Shown: positions 44,235 to 53,588 of the stretch, piece after piece
Layout: the number at the start of each line of letters is the position of its first letter
How positions within the stretch are numbered: position 1 is the stretch's first letter
Assembly (NCBI RefSeq): GCF_008642295.1
Contig: NZ_CP029190.1
Coordinates: 1,488,001 to 1,552,000 of the forward strand
Direction of reading: 5' to 3'
Length of the DNA stretch: 64,000 nucleotides
Source of the DNA: Streptomyces venezuelae
Lineage (GTDB): Bacteria > Actinomycetota > Actinomycetes > Streptomycetales > Streptomycetaceae
Made by a program: the position numbers and the translations under genes
Notes under the pieces: model-generated
What the model saw: the letters and a program-made list of their open reading frames with translations, nothing else
Told to the model about the DNA's origin: nothing
The model's database searches: none

Positions 44235-44879
44235 ATGAACACCCTGACACCGGACAGCGCGCCCGCCGACACCTCGGCGGACCATGTGACCATCACACCG
44301 AGCATCCTGTACTTCGGAACACCCGTCGTGCTGCTCTCCACGGAGAACGAGGACGGCTCCTTCAATCTCGCGCCGATCTCCTCGGCCTGGGCACTGGGCC
44401 AGGTGGTCGTCCTGGGTGTGGGGGTCGAGGGGCAGACCGCGCACAACCTCCGCAGCCGGCCCGAGCTCGTGATCAACCTGCCCGCGCCGACCCAGTGGCC
44501 GGCGGTGGAACAGCTCGCGCCGCTCACCGGGCGCACCCCCGTGCCCGTGGACAAGCAGGGCGCCTTCCGATCCGAGCGGGACAAGTTCGCGGCCGCCGGG
44601 CTGCGACCTGAGCCCTCCGCGCTGGTCCGGCCGCCCCGGGTCGCCGCATGCCCCCTGCAACTGGAGGCCCGTGCCGCCCGGGTCCAGCCCGACGTCTCCG
44701 GCGTGTTCCTCATCGTCGAAGCCCAGGTGCTCAAGGTCCACGCCGATCCGCGCATCGTCGTCCCCGGCTCTCAGCACGTCGACCCGGCCAGGTGGAGCCC
44801 GCTGATCTACAACTTCCGCCACTACTACGGACTCGGCCCCGAGCTCGGCCACAGCTTCCGTTCCCAGACACCCCGCTGA
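44235..44879 (+). CDS. Flavin reductase-like (FMN-binding split barrel) protein
   Basis: A 214-residue protein of the DIM6/NTAB flavoprotein family, with VTITPSILYFGTPVVLLSTENEDGS at the start, then FNLAPISSAWALGQ and VINLPAP, and a C-terminal FRHYYGLGPELGHSF. Such proteins bind FMN and reduce it or act as small oxidoreductases. The ATG at 44235 is preferred because it gives the family N-terminus and leaves the palindromic operator outside the gene. It is divergent from the ArsR gene and probably repressed by it. The substrate is unknown. Confidence 0.87.
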   Translation: MNTLTPDSAPADTSADHVTITPSILYFGTPVVLLSTENEDGSFNLAPISSAWALGQVVVLGVGVEGQTAHNLRSRPELVINLPAPTQWPAVEQLAPLTGRTPVPVDKQGAFRSERDKFAAAGLRPEPSALVRPPRVAACPLQLEARAARVQPDVSGVFLIVEAQVLKVHADPRIVVPGSQHVDPARWSPLIYNFRHYYGLGPELGHSFRSQTPR

Positions 44880-45020
44880 AGCCACCTGGACTCCTGCCGG
44901 CCTCGGCGAGCGTTGTGGGACAGCGCAGGGAAACCTCCGGACCGGTGTCGGCGGCCCCGCTGAATGGCAACCGTCGGGGCCTGCCTCGGTTGGTCACCAT
45001 ACGTGCTGGACAATCCCGGT

Positions 45021-45880
45021 ATGCGTGATGGGGATGGGCTGTTCGAGGTCGGGCCGGTCGAGGAGAGGCAGCCGCAGGGCCGTCCGATGCCGGTGGCCAA
45101 GCGGTTCAGGGCGTTCGACCCGCACCGGGTCCTGCTGCTGCCCCCGTCGCTGGACGACTGGCTACCGCAGGACCACCTCGCCCGGTTCGTCGCCGACCTG
45201 GTGGACGAGGTCCTGGACCTGGGACCGGTCCTGGCCGACTACACCGCGAAGCGCGGCTACCCGCCCTACGACCCTCCGCTGATGCTGCGGCTGCTGATCT
45301 ACGGCTACACCACCGGGGTCCGCTCCTCACGGGCGATCGAGCGCAGGTGCGCCGACGACATCGCGTTCCGGTTCCTGGCCGCCGGCCAGGGACCGGACTT
45401 CCGGTCGATATCGCGGTTCCGCCGCCGCCACCTGGACGCCTTGGCCGACCTGTTCACGCAGTCCCTGCACCTCGCACAGAAGCTCGGCATGGTCAAGATG
45501 GGCCGCGTCGCCCTGGACGGCACGAAGCTCGAAGCAAACCCCTCCAAGCACAAGGCGACGCCGAGGACTAGGAACGCCGCCGCCAGGAACGTGCCAGCAC
45601 CAGCGACGAGCAGGCCGTCACCGTCCCGGCCGACGCCACACTGAAGCAACGCATGGCCCGCAAACTGCGGACCAAGCCCGGTAAGGCCGCCTACCGACAC
45701 CGAAAAGCCATCGTCGAACCAGTCTTCGGACAGATCATGACCTGCCAGAACGGCCGCCGACTCCTCCTGCGCGGCGAAGACGGCGCCCGCGGCGAGTGGC
45801 GCCTGCTCGCTGCCTGCCACAACCTCCGCAAGGTCTTCCGACATGCCGGAACCACCGGACTCACCGCCCTGCCCGGCTGA
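45021..45880 (+). pseudogene. IS1182-family transposase, internally deleted and frameshifted
   Basis: The N-terminal part (45021-45550) encodes FRAFDPHRVLLLPPSLDDWLPQDH-type sequence, IYGYTTGVRSSRAIERRC and VALDGTKLEANPSKHKA. The C-terminal part (45590-45880) encodes ARKLRTKPGKAAYRHRKAIVEPVFGQI and LRKVF. Both are standard IS1182 transposase segments. A full transposase is about 500 residues; here about 200 central residues, including most of the catalytic core, are missing. The two parts are in different frames, and a TAG lies at the junction. It cannot encode an active enzyme. No terminal inverted repeats were identified. Confidence 0.87.
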
Positions 45881-46057
45881 CCGGCCGGGCCTCCCGGCCC
45901 CGTCACGGCCCTGCCGGGCCGCACGACCGGCAGGCAGAACCTCGACGACAGCCCTCAGGCGCCGACAGGACGACCGCGACCGATCCCATCGATCACGGCC
46001 AGCTGACCGCTTACCCGTTACTGGGACACGCTCCTAGGCGGAGTACGGCGAAACGGC

Positions 46058-46091
46058 GCCGCCCCCGCCCGGAAGTCCGGGCGGGGGCGGC
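46058..46091 (-). terminator. Terminator after the RHS gene
   Basis: A perfect 15-base-pair stem (46058-46072 and 46077-46091) with an AAGT loop, about 30 bases beyond the RHS stop on the minus strand. Confidence 0.7.
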
Positions 46092-46121
46092 TCAGCCGGT
46101 GGACGGCTCAGGCGGTGGGTG

Positions 46122-49100
46122 CTAGCCCACGCACATCTCGTCCTTGTCCTTCTGGTAGTTGGTGTCCCAGTTGTAGACGGTGGACCTGATCTTGCTGCCG
46201 CGCGGGCCGCTGGCGATCATGAACTCGCCGATGCCCAGGTAGTAGTGGCAGGCGCCGCGCGGACCCCAGTTGGCCACCGCCCGGGCCTTGTACTTGTTGC
46301 TGCCGGAGACATGGCCGTCGTCCATCTTCTCCCAGCCCCACCAGCGGGACCGGTAGAGGGTGATCTTGATGGAGAAGTACGGGACCTTCGCCTTGCACTT
46401 CAGGTCGGCATGGACGTTGACCCGGCCCCGGACCGTGTGCGAGGCGTGCGGCCGGTCGACGAAGCCGCCGCAGCCCCACCGGTTCGCGCCGTACTCGCCG
46501 CTCAGGTCGGTGCAGTTGACGGCGTCGCCCGAGCAGTACTCGTACGCGTTGGCATTGCCTCCGTACACCGGGTCGGCGGACAGGAAGCGGCCCGTCGCCG
46601 GGTCGTACTGGCGGACGCCCATCAGCATCACGCCGGCCGGCGTGTCCGAGGAACGCTGGTAGGCGGCCAGCCAGTTGTAGCGTGCGGTGGCCGTGCCCTC
46701 GCGGACATTGCCGTACTCGTCGGTGTCCGAGACACTCGGCGCCCTGGACTGGTCCAGCGGCAGGGCGACGCCCGCGTCCCCGTGCAGGTCGGTGAACTGG
46801 AGCACCACGTCACCGGAGATCCCGGTGACCGCGGCCAGCTCGCCGCCGAGCGAGGAGACATTGCGGGTCCGCAGGTTCGCGGCGGTGTCCTCCACCGTCC
46901 ACGACGGGTTGTCGGAGCCGTCCTTGTAGTGGTGGACGGCGGTCAGCGAGGCGGTCACCGCGCCCTGGCCGTCCACGGTCTCGGCGGTCCAGGAGCCGAG
47001 CCGCCCCTGCCCGTCCAGGTTCCAGGTCTGCCGCCGGTCGCCCGCGGTCTGCGTGCGCACCAGGTCGTTGGCCCAGTACCCGAAGGTGGCGCCGGGGCGG
47101 GTGAGGGTCCGGCCGAAGGCGTCGTAGCCGATGCCCGCACCGGTGAGCCGGTCCGCCGCGTCGTAGGTGTAATCGGTGGTCACCGTCACCGGGGCGCCGT
47201 CCACCTGCTCGGTCGCGGCCAGCCGCGTCCGGTTGGAGCCGGAGTCGAAGGTGTACGTGCGGTGCCGGTCGCCGTACGCTCCGCTCTCCTCGACGTCCGT
47301 CAGCCGGCCGGTCCGGTCGTAGGCGTACTGCCGTCCGGTGCCGGAGCCCGCGCTGCGGGAGTCCGAGCCGGTCTGGCCGTGCACGGTCGGCACCGCGACG
47401 TCGGTGAGGACGGCCAGTCCGTCCGCGTCCCGGGTGTAGACGCGGGAGGTGGCGAAGCCGGTCTCGTCCTTGACCGTGGTCAGGGTGTAGCCACCGGGCA
47501 GGGTCTCGGTGACGGCCTCGCCGGAGGCGTCGTAGGCGGCGCCGAAGGTGCCCGCGACCGAGTCGGTCATCGAGGTGGGCAGGCCGCGCGGCTCCTTGGC
47601 CGTGTCGTACGCGTACGTAACGGTCGACGGCGCCGAGTCGGAGACCTTCACGGCCCGGCCCAGGGTGTCGTACTCGGTGGTGGTGACGTTCCCGGCGCCG
47701 TCGTCGTAGCGGACGAGCCGGCCGAGGCTGTCGTGGGTGTAGGAGACGGTCTTGCCGCCGGAGCTCACCGAGGTGAGCCGGCCGCTGACCGGGTCGTACG
47801 TCTTGACCTGCTCCGGCACCGCGGTGCCGAGGCCGCCGGTGACGGCCGTACGGGTGACCCGGCCGGCCTCGTCACGGGTGACCGCGGTGGTGCGGGTGAT
47901 GCCGCCCGGCGCGGTCTCCGTGGTCTTGGCGACCTCGCCGTGCTTGTCGTACTCGTAGACCGCGGTGGGGCCGCCCGCGGGGTCCGCCGGGCCCACCGAG
48001 CAGACCTTGTCGGCCCATTCGGGCCGCCCGGCACAGGAGCCGGTGCCCCCGGCCGTCCAGTAGGAGGTGACCCGGGTGGTCGCCGCGGTGCCCCGCGGCC
48101 TGGTCTGGGAGCTGACCCGGCCCTGGGCGTCGTACGCGGTGGAGCTGACCAGGTTGAGCCCGGCCGGGTCCTCCGCGGTGCGCAGCGGCAGGCCCTTCGC
48201 CCAGTCGTACGTGGTGGTGGTGACGCGGGTGTCCAGGTCGCCGGAGCGGCCGGGGACGGCGGCACCGACGGTGACCGTGGTGGGCTGGCCGCTCACCACG
48301 GCGTCGGCCGGACGGCCCTCGTCGTAGCCGGTGGCGGTGTGCAGCCGGGCGGCCACCTCGGTGCCGGCGGGCAGGCCGGCGGCGCCGGTCTGGAGCTCCA
48401 CCAGGTGCAGCGGCCCGTAGGCGTGCAGCTCCCGGCTGCCGGACGCGTCGTAGACGGCGGTGTTCGCCAGCAGCGCGGCGCGCTCGGCGACGGTCGCCTC
48501 GGCGATGCCGAGGCGGGCCAGGCGGTCCAGCGGGGCGCCGGAGGCGGCCAGGGCCAGCTGCCGGTTGGCGGCGGTCAGTTCGAGGACGACATTGCCCTCG
48601 GCGTCGTAGCCGGTGGTGGAGATCCGGCCGCCGGGTTCGGCGGTGTTCACCTCGCGCCCGGAGGCGTTGACGTAGCTGACGGTGGCCCGCTGGTAGGCGG
48701 CGGCGGTGAGCGCCTCGCCGTCGTGGCCGGCCGGCACCTCGTCCGGCGGGAACACGGCGGTGGCGTCGGTCGGGGCGTCGGTCTGGCCCCAGACGGCGAC
48801 ATCGGCCGCGGTCATGGCGTACGGGGCCTTGGTACCGCCGAGCGGGACGTCGTACACCACGGAGGTGGCCGTGTCGGTGCCGGCGGTCTCGGTGGCCGAG
48901 CCCTGCTTCAGGGCGGGGCGGGAGGCCTTCAGCAGCATGCCCTCACCGGCGGTGGCGGCGTCGCCGGCCTTGCCGTAGGTGAAGGTCCAGGGCAGTTCGG
49001 TGCCCGGCATCAGCCAGAACACCCGGTTGGCCGCGTCGTAGGAGTACTGGACCTGGGTGGCCTGCGGCAGACTCGGGTTCCACTGCTGGCGGAGCCGGCC

Positions 49101-52100
49101 GCTCTTGTCGTACCGGTAGGTGGCGACGGACTTGGGCGTGGACACGGCGGCGCCGGGCACGGTGCTCCACAGGCGGAGCTCCTTGACCTGGCCGGCGAAG
49201 TCGCCGAAGTCGGCGGCGGTGGTCCAGCCGGTGGCCGTGGTGGCGGTCGCGTAGACGAACTCCAGGCGCTCGCAGCCGGCGGTGGCCGGGTCGGCCTCGC
49301 AGGCCTGGGCGGTGGCCGCGGTGCTCGGGGCGATCAGGTGCCGGGGCCGGGCCAGCACCTTGCCGTCGACGGTCACCTTCTCGGAGACCACCTGGGTGGT
49401 GGTGTGGTCGGCGGGCAGCCGGGTGCTGGCGACCTGCCAGGTGGCGGCGGCCGGGTCGACCTTGGCGAAGACGGTGATGGTGCCGTCCTCGTCGGTGAGG
49501 GTGAAGCCGCCGGTCAGCGAGCCGGTGAGGGACAGCTGCTCGGCGCCGGCCTCGGGCTTCCAGCCGCCGCCGGTGGTGGCGGTGAAGCCGATGGCGCTCT
49601 CCTCGGCGAGCATCACCTCCACCGAGGTCGCGGAGGTCTTGCGGAGGCCGGTGTAGGCGGAGTCGGTGATCTCTGCGTAGATGCCGGAGACCCACTCCGG
49701 GCCGAAGATCTTCGCCTGGCCCTCGTCCTCGGGGTGGTCGCCCCGGGAGAAGGCGGTGCGGGTGACGGCGGTGCCGGCGCCGGTGGCGTCGGTGGCCGTG
49801 AGGGTGAAGTCGCCGGTCAGGCTGTTGACGGAGCCGGGGCCGACCGGGAGTTCGGGGGAGGCGCCGGCGGCGCGGTCCACGGTGACGGTGGTCGCGGGCG
49901 AGGCCTCGGTGGCCGCGCCCTGGGAGAACACCGCCCGTACGTCGACCGGGCCGTCCTCGGCCAGGGTGGTGGTGATGTTCCAGGTCAGCGGGGCGGGCTT
50001 GCCGCCGCTGACGGCGACCGGCCAGGCGCTCGGCGGCAGCCCGGTGGAGTTGATCCGGACGTCGGCCACGGGCACGTCGGCCCAGGTGTCGGTCTCACCG
50101 CGGCGGTACTGGTAGCGGACCCCGGTGTAGGTGGTGTCGCCCTGGGCCATCAGGCCGGTGCGGCGGGCCGGGCGTTCGCCGTCGCCGGGTGCGGTCAGCG
50201 CCGCGCCCTTTCCGGCGTTGAAGGAGTACACGGTGTCGGCGGAAACGTTGCCGGCCGCGTCACGGGTGTGTGCGGTGACGGTGTGCGGTCCGGCCTTGAA
50301 GACCAGCGTGGCGTTGACCGGGGTGCCGGTGGTGGCCGCGGTGGTCCAGGCGCCGGAGTCCAGCTTGTACTGGAGGTCCTTCACGTCCGCGGCGGGCGGG
50401 GTGAAGGTGAAGGTGCCGGAGAAGTCGCCGGCTCCGTTCGGGGTGCCGGACCAGGCGCCGGCCGGGAAGGCGGCGGAGGAGACCGTCGTGGTGCCGGGCT
50501 TGGCGGTGTCGACGGTGAAGTTCTGCCAGGCCGACCAGGTGCCGTTCCAGGTGGTGCCGTCGTAGACCGCGGCGCGCCACTTGTAGCTGCCGGGGGCGAG
50601 GGCGGTGCCGGTGGTCCAGGGGGCGTTGGCGCCGGAGGCGGTGAACGCGGACTTGCCGGTCTGGAGGGCGGTGGTGCCGGTGGCGGTCCAGATCTCGTAG
50701 CTGAGCTGGACGGTGCTGCCATCGGGGTCGGTGGCCTTGGCGGTCAGCGTCGGCGTGGTGTCGGCGGTGGACACCCCGGAGAGCGGGGCGACCGGCACGG
50801 CCGCGCCGGGCTTGGTGTTGTAGGAGACCGTCAGCGACGGTTCGAGGGCCGCGTTGTGCGAGCCGTCGGTCTGGTTCGCGGAGTGGTAGCGGCGCCAGGT
50901 CAGGATGTCGGCCTCGTCCACGGCGGCGATGCGCAGGCCGTGGTTGGGCTGGCCGTCGGCCCAGGCCTGGACGATCGCGTCGATGTCCCAGGAGGAGTGG
51001 CCGGCCGGGCAGCTGGCGTTGTAGCCCTTGGCGTCCTTGTTGACGGCGGCGCCGGTGGCGGTGGTGGCGGGCTGGTTGGCCCAGGTGATCGCGGAGGGGT
51101 CCCAGGCGGCGGTGATCCGGCGGACCTGGTTGCCGGAGCCGGTGGTGGCGCAGGTGGAGGAGTAGTACGAGTACAGGCGCAGGTCCGTGTCGAGGATCTG
51201 CTTGCCCTTGTACTTGTCCACGTTGAACTGGAGGAAGGCGCGGGCCTTCTCCGCGCCGTTGTACGTGCCCGACTTGAGCTCGGTGGAGCCGCGCTGCGAG
51301 GTCAGGTAGTCGTCGTACTGGATCCAGGTGTCGGTGACCGGGCCCATCAGGGAGTCGGTCGGGTCGATGGTGACCGGGTAGGTCAGCTTCGGGTCGGTGA
51401 GGAAGGCCATGCTGGGCTTGAGGACCAGGACCTGGCCCTTCCCGTCCGTCGCCTGCTCGACGGTGACGTCGACGGGGGCGATGTGCTCGGCGTCGCCGGA
51501 GGCGCGGTCGTAGGAGGAGTCCCACATGACCGGGGCCGGGGCGGTCGCCTGGGCCTTGCCCTTGCCGTCCTCCCAGCGCATCCGCTGGGAGTCGGTCTCG
51601 GTGAGCTTCAGGCCGGTGGCCTCCACGGGGATCCGGTACTCGACGGGGCTCTTGGGGGCCTCGTGCAGGACGACCGAGTGGGAGAAACCTTCCTTCAGGG
51701 CGGTGACCACCAGGTCGCCGCCGCCCGCCACGGCCTTCTTGTAGGTGGCGGTGGAGCCCTTCAGCTCGGGCTTGGGCAGGGCGCCCTGCCAGCCGATGCC
51801 GAGGGAGTGCTTGCCGCGCTCGACCTCGACCAGGGGCTCGCCGGTGCCACCGTCGGAGAGGGCGACATCGGCGGCGGCCTGCTTGGGCCGGATGACGTCA
51901 CCGGTGTCGACCAGGCTGGTGTCCACGGTCTGCCAGCGGCCGGCCGCGTCCTTCACCCGGACCGGACCGGTGTAGGACACCACGGAGGTGCTGCCGGACG
52001 GTTCGGCGTAGGTGGTGGTGGACTCGGTGCGTTCGCCGGTTATCTCGATCCGGCGGTTCTGCAGCCGGGCCATCAGGAAGGCGGAGGGGGCGTCGGGCGC

Positions 52101-52262
52101 CTCGGCCGGGGCGGCCTTCTTCGGGGCGGTGGGGGCGGCGATGCTCTCCGGGATCTCGGCGGGCACGGCCACCGACACCCCGCCTTCGAGCAGGGTCACG
52201 GTCATGACCATCGCCACACCCGTCGCGACCCGGCCGAGCCGGGTCCGCGAGCGTTCTCTCAT
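46122..52262 (-). CDS. Large secreted RHS/YD-repeat protein with DNRLRE domain and variable C-terminal tip
   Basis: A 2046-residue protein. It has an N-terminal signal peptide (about 1-35) and a DNRLRE adhesion-type domain around 290-470 (DTWIQYDDYL, KARAFLQFNVDKYKGKQI). Fibronectin/Ig-like segments follow, then many YD repeats (about 1150-1880: RLTSVSSGGKTVSYTHDSLG, YDTLGRAVKVSD). The conserved RHS boundary is RQYDPATGRFLSADPVYGG (near 1890). A tip of about 130 residues holds six or more Cys and LYRSRWWGWEKM. RHS shells encapsulate C-terminal toxins used in contact competition. I do not recognise the tip. AGGAG before the ATG at 52262 supports the start. No immunity-like gene follows it. Confidence 0.9.
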   Translation of the reverse strand: MRERSRTRLGRVATGVAMVMTVTLLEGGVSVAVPAEIPESIAAPTAPKKAAPAEAPDAPSAFLMARLQNRRIEITGERTESTTTYAEPSGSTSVVSYTGPVRVKDAAGRWQTVDTSLVDTGDVIRPKQAAADVALSDGGTGEPLVEVERGKHSLGIGWQGALPKPELKGSTATYKKAVAGGGDLVVTALKEGFSHSVVLHEAPKSPVEYRIPVEATGLKLTETDSQRMRWEDGKGKAQATAPAPVMWDSSYDRASGDAEHIAPVDVTVEQATDGKGQVLVLKPSMAFLTDPKLTYPVTIDPTDSLMGPVTDTWIQYDDYLTSQRGSTELKSGTYNGAEKARAFLQFNVDKYKGKQILDTDLRLYSYYSSTCATTGSGNQVRRITAAWDPSAITWANQPATTATGAAVNKDAKGYNASCPAGHSSWDIDAIVQAWADGQPNHGLRIAAVDEADILTWRRYHSANQTDGSHNAALEPSLTVSYNTKPGAAVPVAPLSGVSTADTTPTLTAKATDPDGSTVQLSYEIWTATGTTALQTGKSAFTASGANAPWTTGTALAPGSYKWRAAVYDGTTWNGTWSAWQNFTVDTAKPGTTTVSSAAFPAGAWSGTPNGAGDFSGTFTFTPPAADVKDLQYKLDSGAWTTAATTGTPVNATLVFKAGPHTVTAHTRDAAGNVSADTVYSFNAGKGAALTAPGDGERPARRTGLMAQGDTTYTGVRYQYRRGETDTWADVPVADVRINSTGLPPSAWPVAVSGGKPAPLTWNITTTLAEDGPVDVRAVFSQGAATEASPATTVTVDRAAGASPELPVGPGSVNSLTGDFTLTATDATGAGTAVTRTAFSRGDHPEDEGQAKIFGPEWVSGIYAEITDSAYTGLRKTSATSVEVMLAEESAIGFTATTGGGWKPEAGAEQLSLTGSLTGGFTLTDEDGTITVFAKVDPAAATWQVASTRLPADHTTTQVVSEKVTVDGKVLARPRHLIAPSTAATAQACEADPATAGCERLEFVYATATTATGWTTAADFGDFAGQVKELRLWSTVPGAAVSTPKSVATYRYDKSGRLRQQWNPSLPQATQVQYSYDAANRVFWLMPGTELPWTFTYGKAGDAATAGEGMLLKASRPALKQGSATETAGTDTATSVVYDVPLGGTKAPYAMTAADVAVWGQTDAPTDATAVFPPDEVPAGHDGEALTAAAYQRATVSYVNASGREVNTAEPGGRISTTGYDAEGNVVLELTAANRQLALAASGAPLDRLARLGIAEATVAERAALLANTAVYDASGSRELHAYGPLHLVELQTGAAGLPAGTEVAARLHTATGYDEGRPADAVVSGQPTTVTVGAAVPGRSGDLDTRVTTTTYDWAKGLPLRTAEDPAGLNLVSSTAYDAQGRVSSQTRPRGTAATTRVTSYWTAGGTGSCAGRPEWADKVCSVGPADPAGGPTAVYEYDKHGEVAKTTETAPGGITRTTAVTRDEAGRVTRTAVTGGLGTAVPEQVKTYDPVSGRLTSVSSGGKTVSYTHDSLGRLVRYDDGAGNVTTTEYDTLGRAVKVSDSAPSTVTYAYDTAKEPRGLPTSMTDSVAGTFGAAYDASGEAVTETLPGGYTLTTVKDETGFATSRVYTRDADGLAVLTDVAVPTVHGQTGSDSRSAGSGTGRQYAYDRTGRLTDVEESGAYGDRHRTYTFDSGSNRTRLAATEQVDGAPVTVTTDYTYDAADRLTGAGIGYDAFGRTLTRPGATFGYWANDLVRTQTAGDRRQTWNLDGQGRLGSWTAETVDGQGAVTASLTAVHHYKDGSDNPSWTVEDTAANLRTRNVSSLGGELAAVTGISGDVVLQFTDLHGDAGVALPLDQSRAPSVSDTDEYGNVREGTATARYNWLAAYQRSSDTPAGVMLMGVRQYDPATGRFLSADPVYGGNANAYEYCSGDAVNCTDLSGEYGANRWGCGGFVDRPHASHTVRGRVNVHADLKCKAKVPYFSIKITLYRSRWWGWEKMDDGHVSGSNKYKARAVANWGPRGACHYYLGIGEFMIASGPRGSKIRSTVYNWDTNYQKDKDEMCVG

Positions 52263-52443
52263 CTGGTTCGGACTCCTGTGCGCAGGGATGGAACCAGGGG
52301 AACGTAACCAACCGGAGCCGCCGTTACAGACCGGCAAGGGTGACCAATAGGACGTCAAAGGACAGTTGGTCACGGCCCGTGATCAAACCGGAACCCGTCG
52401 GTCAGTGTGAAGCGGAACGAGTCCGGGGCCGGGCCGGGGCGGC

Positions 52444-53571
52444 TCAGTGGTGGTTGCGTTCCTTGCGCAGGCGGGCCTGGTAGTCGTCCGGCGGCAGGAA
52501 CCTGGACCAGCGTTCGGGGAACTCCGACGGCATGCCGGCATCCTCGTCGTCCTCCGACTCGCCCTCGGCCAGCGCCCGCCAGGCCGCCGCCCGGGCGATC
52601 AGCTGGGCCGCCTCGGCCTCCCTGGCCCGCTCGTTGGCCTCGCGGGCGGCGGCCGTCGCCACCGAGGGCCAGACCCGGTCGATCGCCGCGTTCACCGCCG
52701 CGCCCACCAGGACCGCGAAGGCCGAGATGCCGATCCACAGCAGCACCGCCACCGGCGCGGCCAGCGAACCGTAGATGGTCGGCCCCTCCACCGTGTTGGT
52801 GAGGTAGATCCGCAGGAGGAAGGAGCCGAACACCCACATGGCCAGGGCCACCAGCGCCCCCGGCACGTCCTCGATCCAGGGCGAGCGCACCGGAACTGAC
52901 ACGTGGTACAGGGTGGTCAGAAACGCGATCGAGAGCAGGGTGACGGTCGGCCAGTACAGCACCGCGATCAGGCTGGTGCCCCAGGGCACCAGCCGCACCA
53001 CCGCGTCCGGGCCCACCACCATCAGCGGCAGCACCACCGCGCCGATCAGCAGCGCGATCACGTACAGCAGGAAGGCCAGCAGCCGGGTCTTGACGATGCC
53101 GCGCTGCCCGTCGAGCCCGTACATCACGGTGATGGTGTCGATGAAGACGTTGACGGCCCGCGAACCGGACCACAGGGCGAAGGCGAAACCGAGCGAGATG
53201 AGGTCGGGCCGCCCGCGGCTGGTCACGTCGTCGAGCAGGGGTTTGGCGATGTCGTTGACGCCGCGGTCGGAGAGGACCGTGCCCACCGCCTGCAGGATGT
53301 TCTCCTCGATGCTGGCGACGGTGCGGGTGTCGGTCCAGTTGTCGACGTAGCCGAGCAGGCCGAGCAGGCCCAGGAAGAGCGGGGGCAGCGAGAGCAGGGT
53401 GAAGAACGCCGCCTCGGCCGCGAGCCCGAGGATCCGGTACTCGATGCACGAATTGACGGTGTCCTTCAGCAGCAGCCAGGCCATCTTGCGCTTGGAGACG
53501 TTGCGGTAGAGGGCCCGTGCCCGGTGGAGCCGCCCCGGGGGCCGCTCGGGTGTTTCTTTTGCTGGCTGCAC
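52444..53571 (-). CDS. YihY/BrkB family integral membrane protein
   Basis: A protein of about 375 residues with roughly six membrane spans. It carries the family segments RILGLAAEAAFFTLLSLPPLFLGLLG, LISLGFAFALWSGSRAVNVFIDTI and GPTIYGSLAAPVAVLLWIGISAFAVLVGA. A C-terminal acidic cytosolic tail (GESEDDEDAG) follows. YihY/BrkB proteins have been called virulence factor or RNase BN in error; their real function is unsettled. The start is uncertain: the GTG at 53571 lies only 17 bases from the divergent acyl-CoA dehydrogenase ATG and has no good ribosome-binding site, and the ATG at 53484 is an alternative. Confidence 0.87.
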   Translation of the reverse strand: MQPAKETPERPPGRLHRARALYRNVSKRKMAWLLLKDTVNSCIEYRILGLAAEAAFFTLLSLPPLFLGLLGLLGYVDNWTDTRTVASIEENILQAVGTVLSDRGVNDIAKPLLDDVTSRGRPDLISLGFAFALWSGSRAVNVFIDTITVMYGLDGQRGIVKTRLLAFLLYVIALLIGAVVLPLMVVGPDAVVRLVPWGTSLIAVLYWPTVTLLSIAFLTTLYHVSVPVRSPWIEDVPGALVALAMWVFGSFLLRIYLTNTVEGPTIYGSLAAPVAVLLWIGISAFAVLVGAAVNAAIDRVWPSVATAAAREANERAREAEAAQLIARAAAWRALAEGESEDDEDAGMPSEFPERWSRFLPPDDYQARLRKERNHH

Positions 53572-53588
53572 CTCTTTACCGTATCGGC

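Noticed and set aside
46119..52307. A 2062-codon open frame on the plus strand opposite the RHS gene
   Set aside because: It is a mirror of the RHS gene caused by extreme third-position GC; it has Gly/Val/Arg-rich low-complexity sequence, no domain and no ribosome-binding site.
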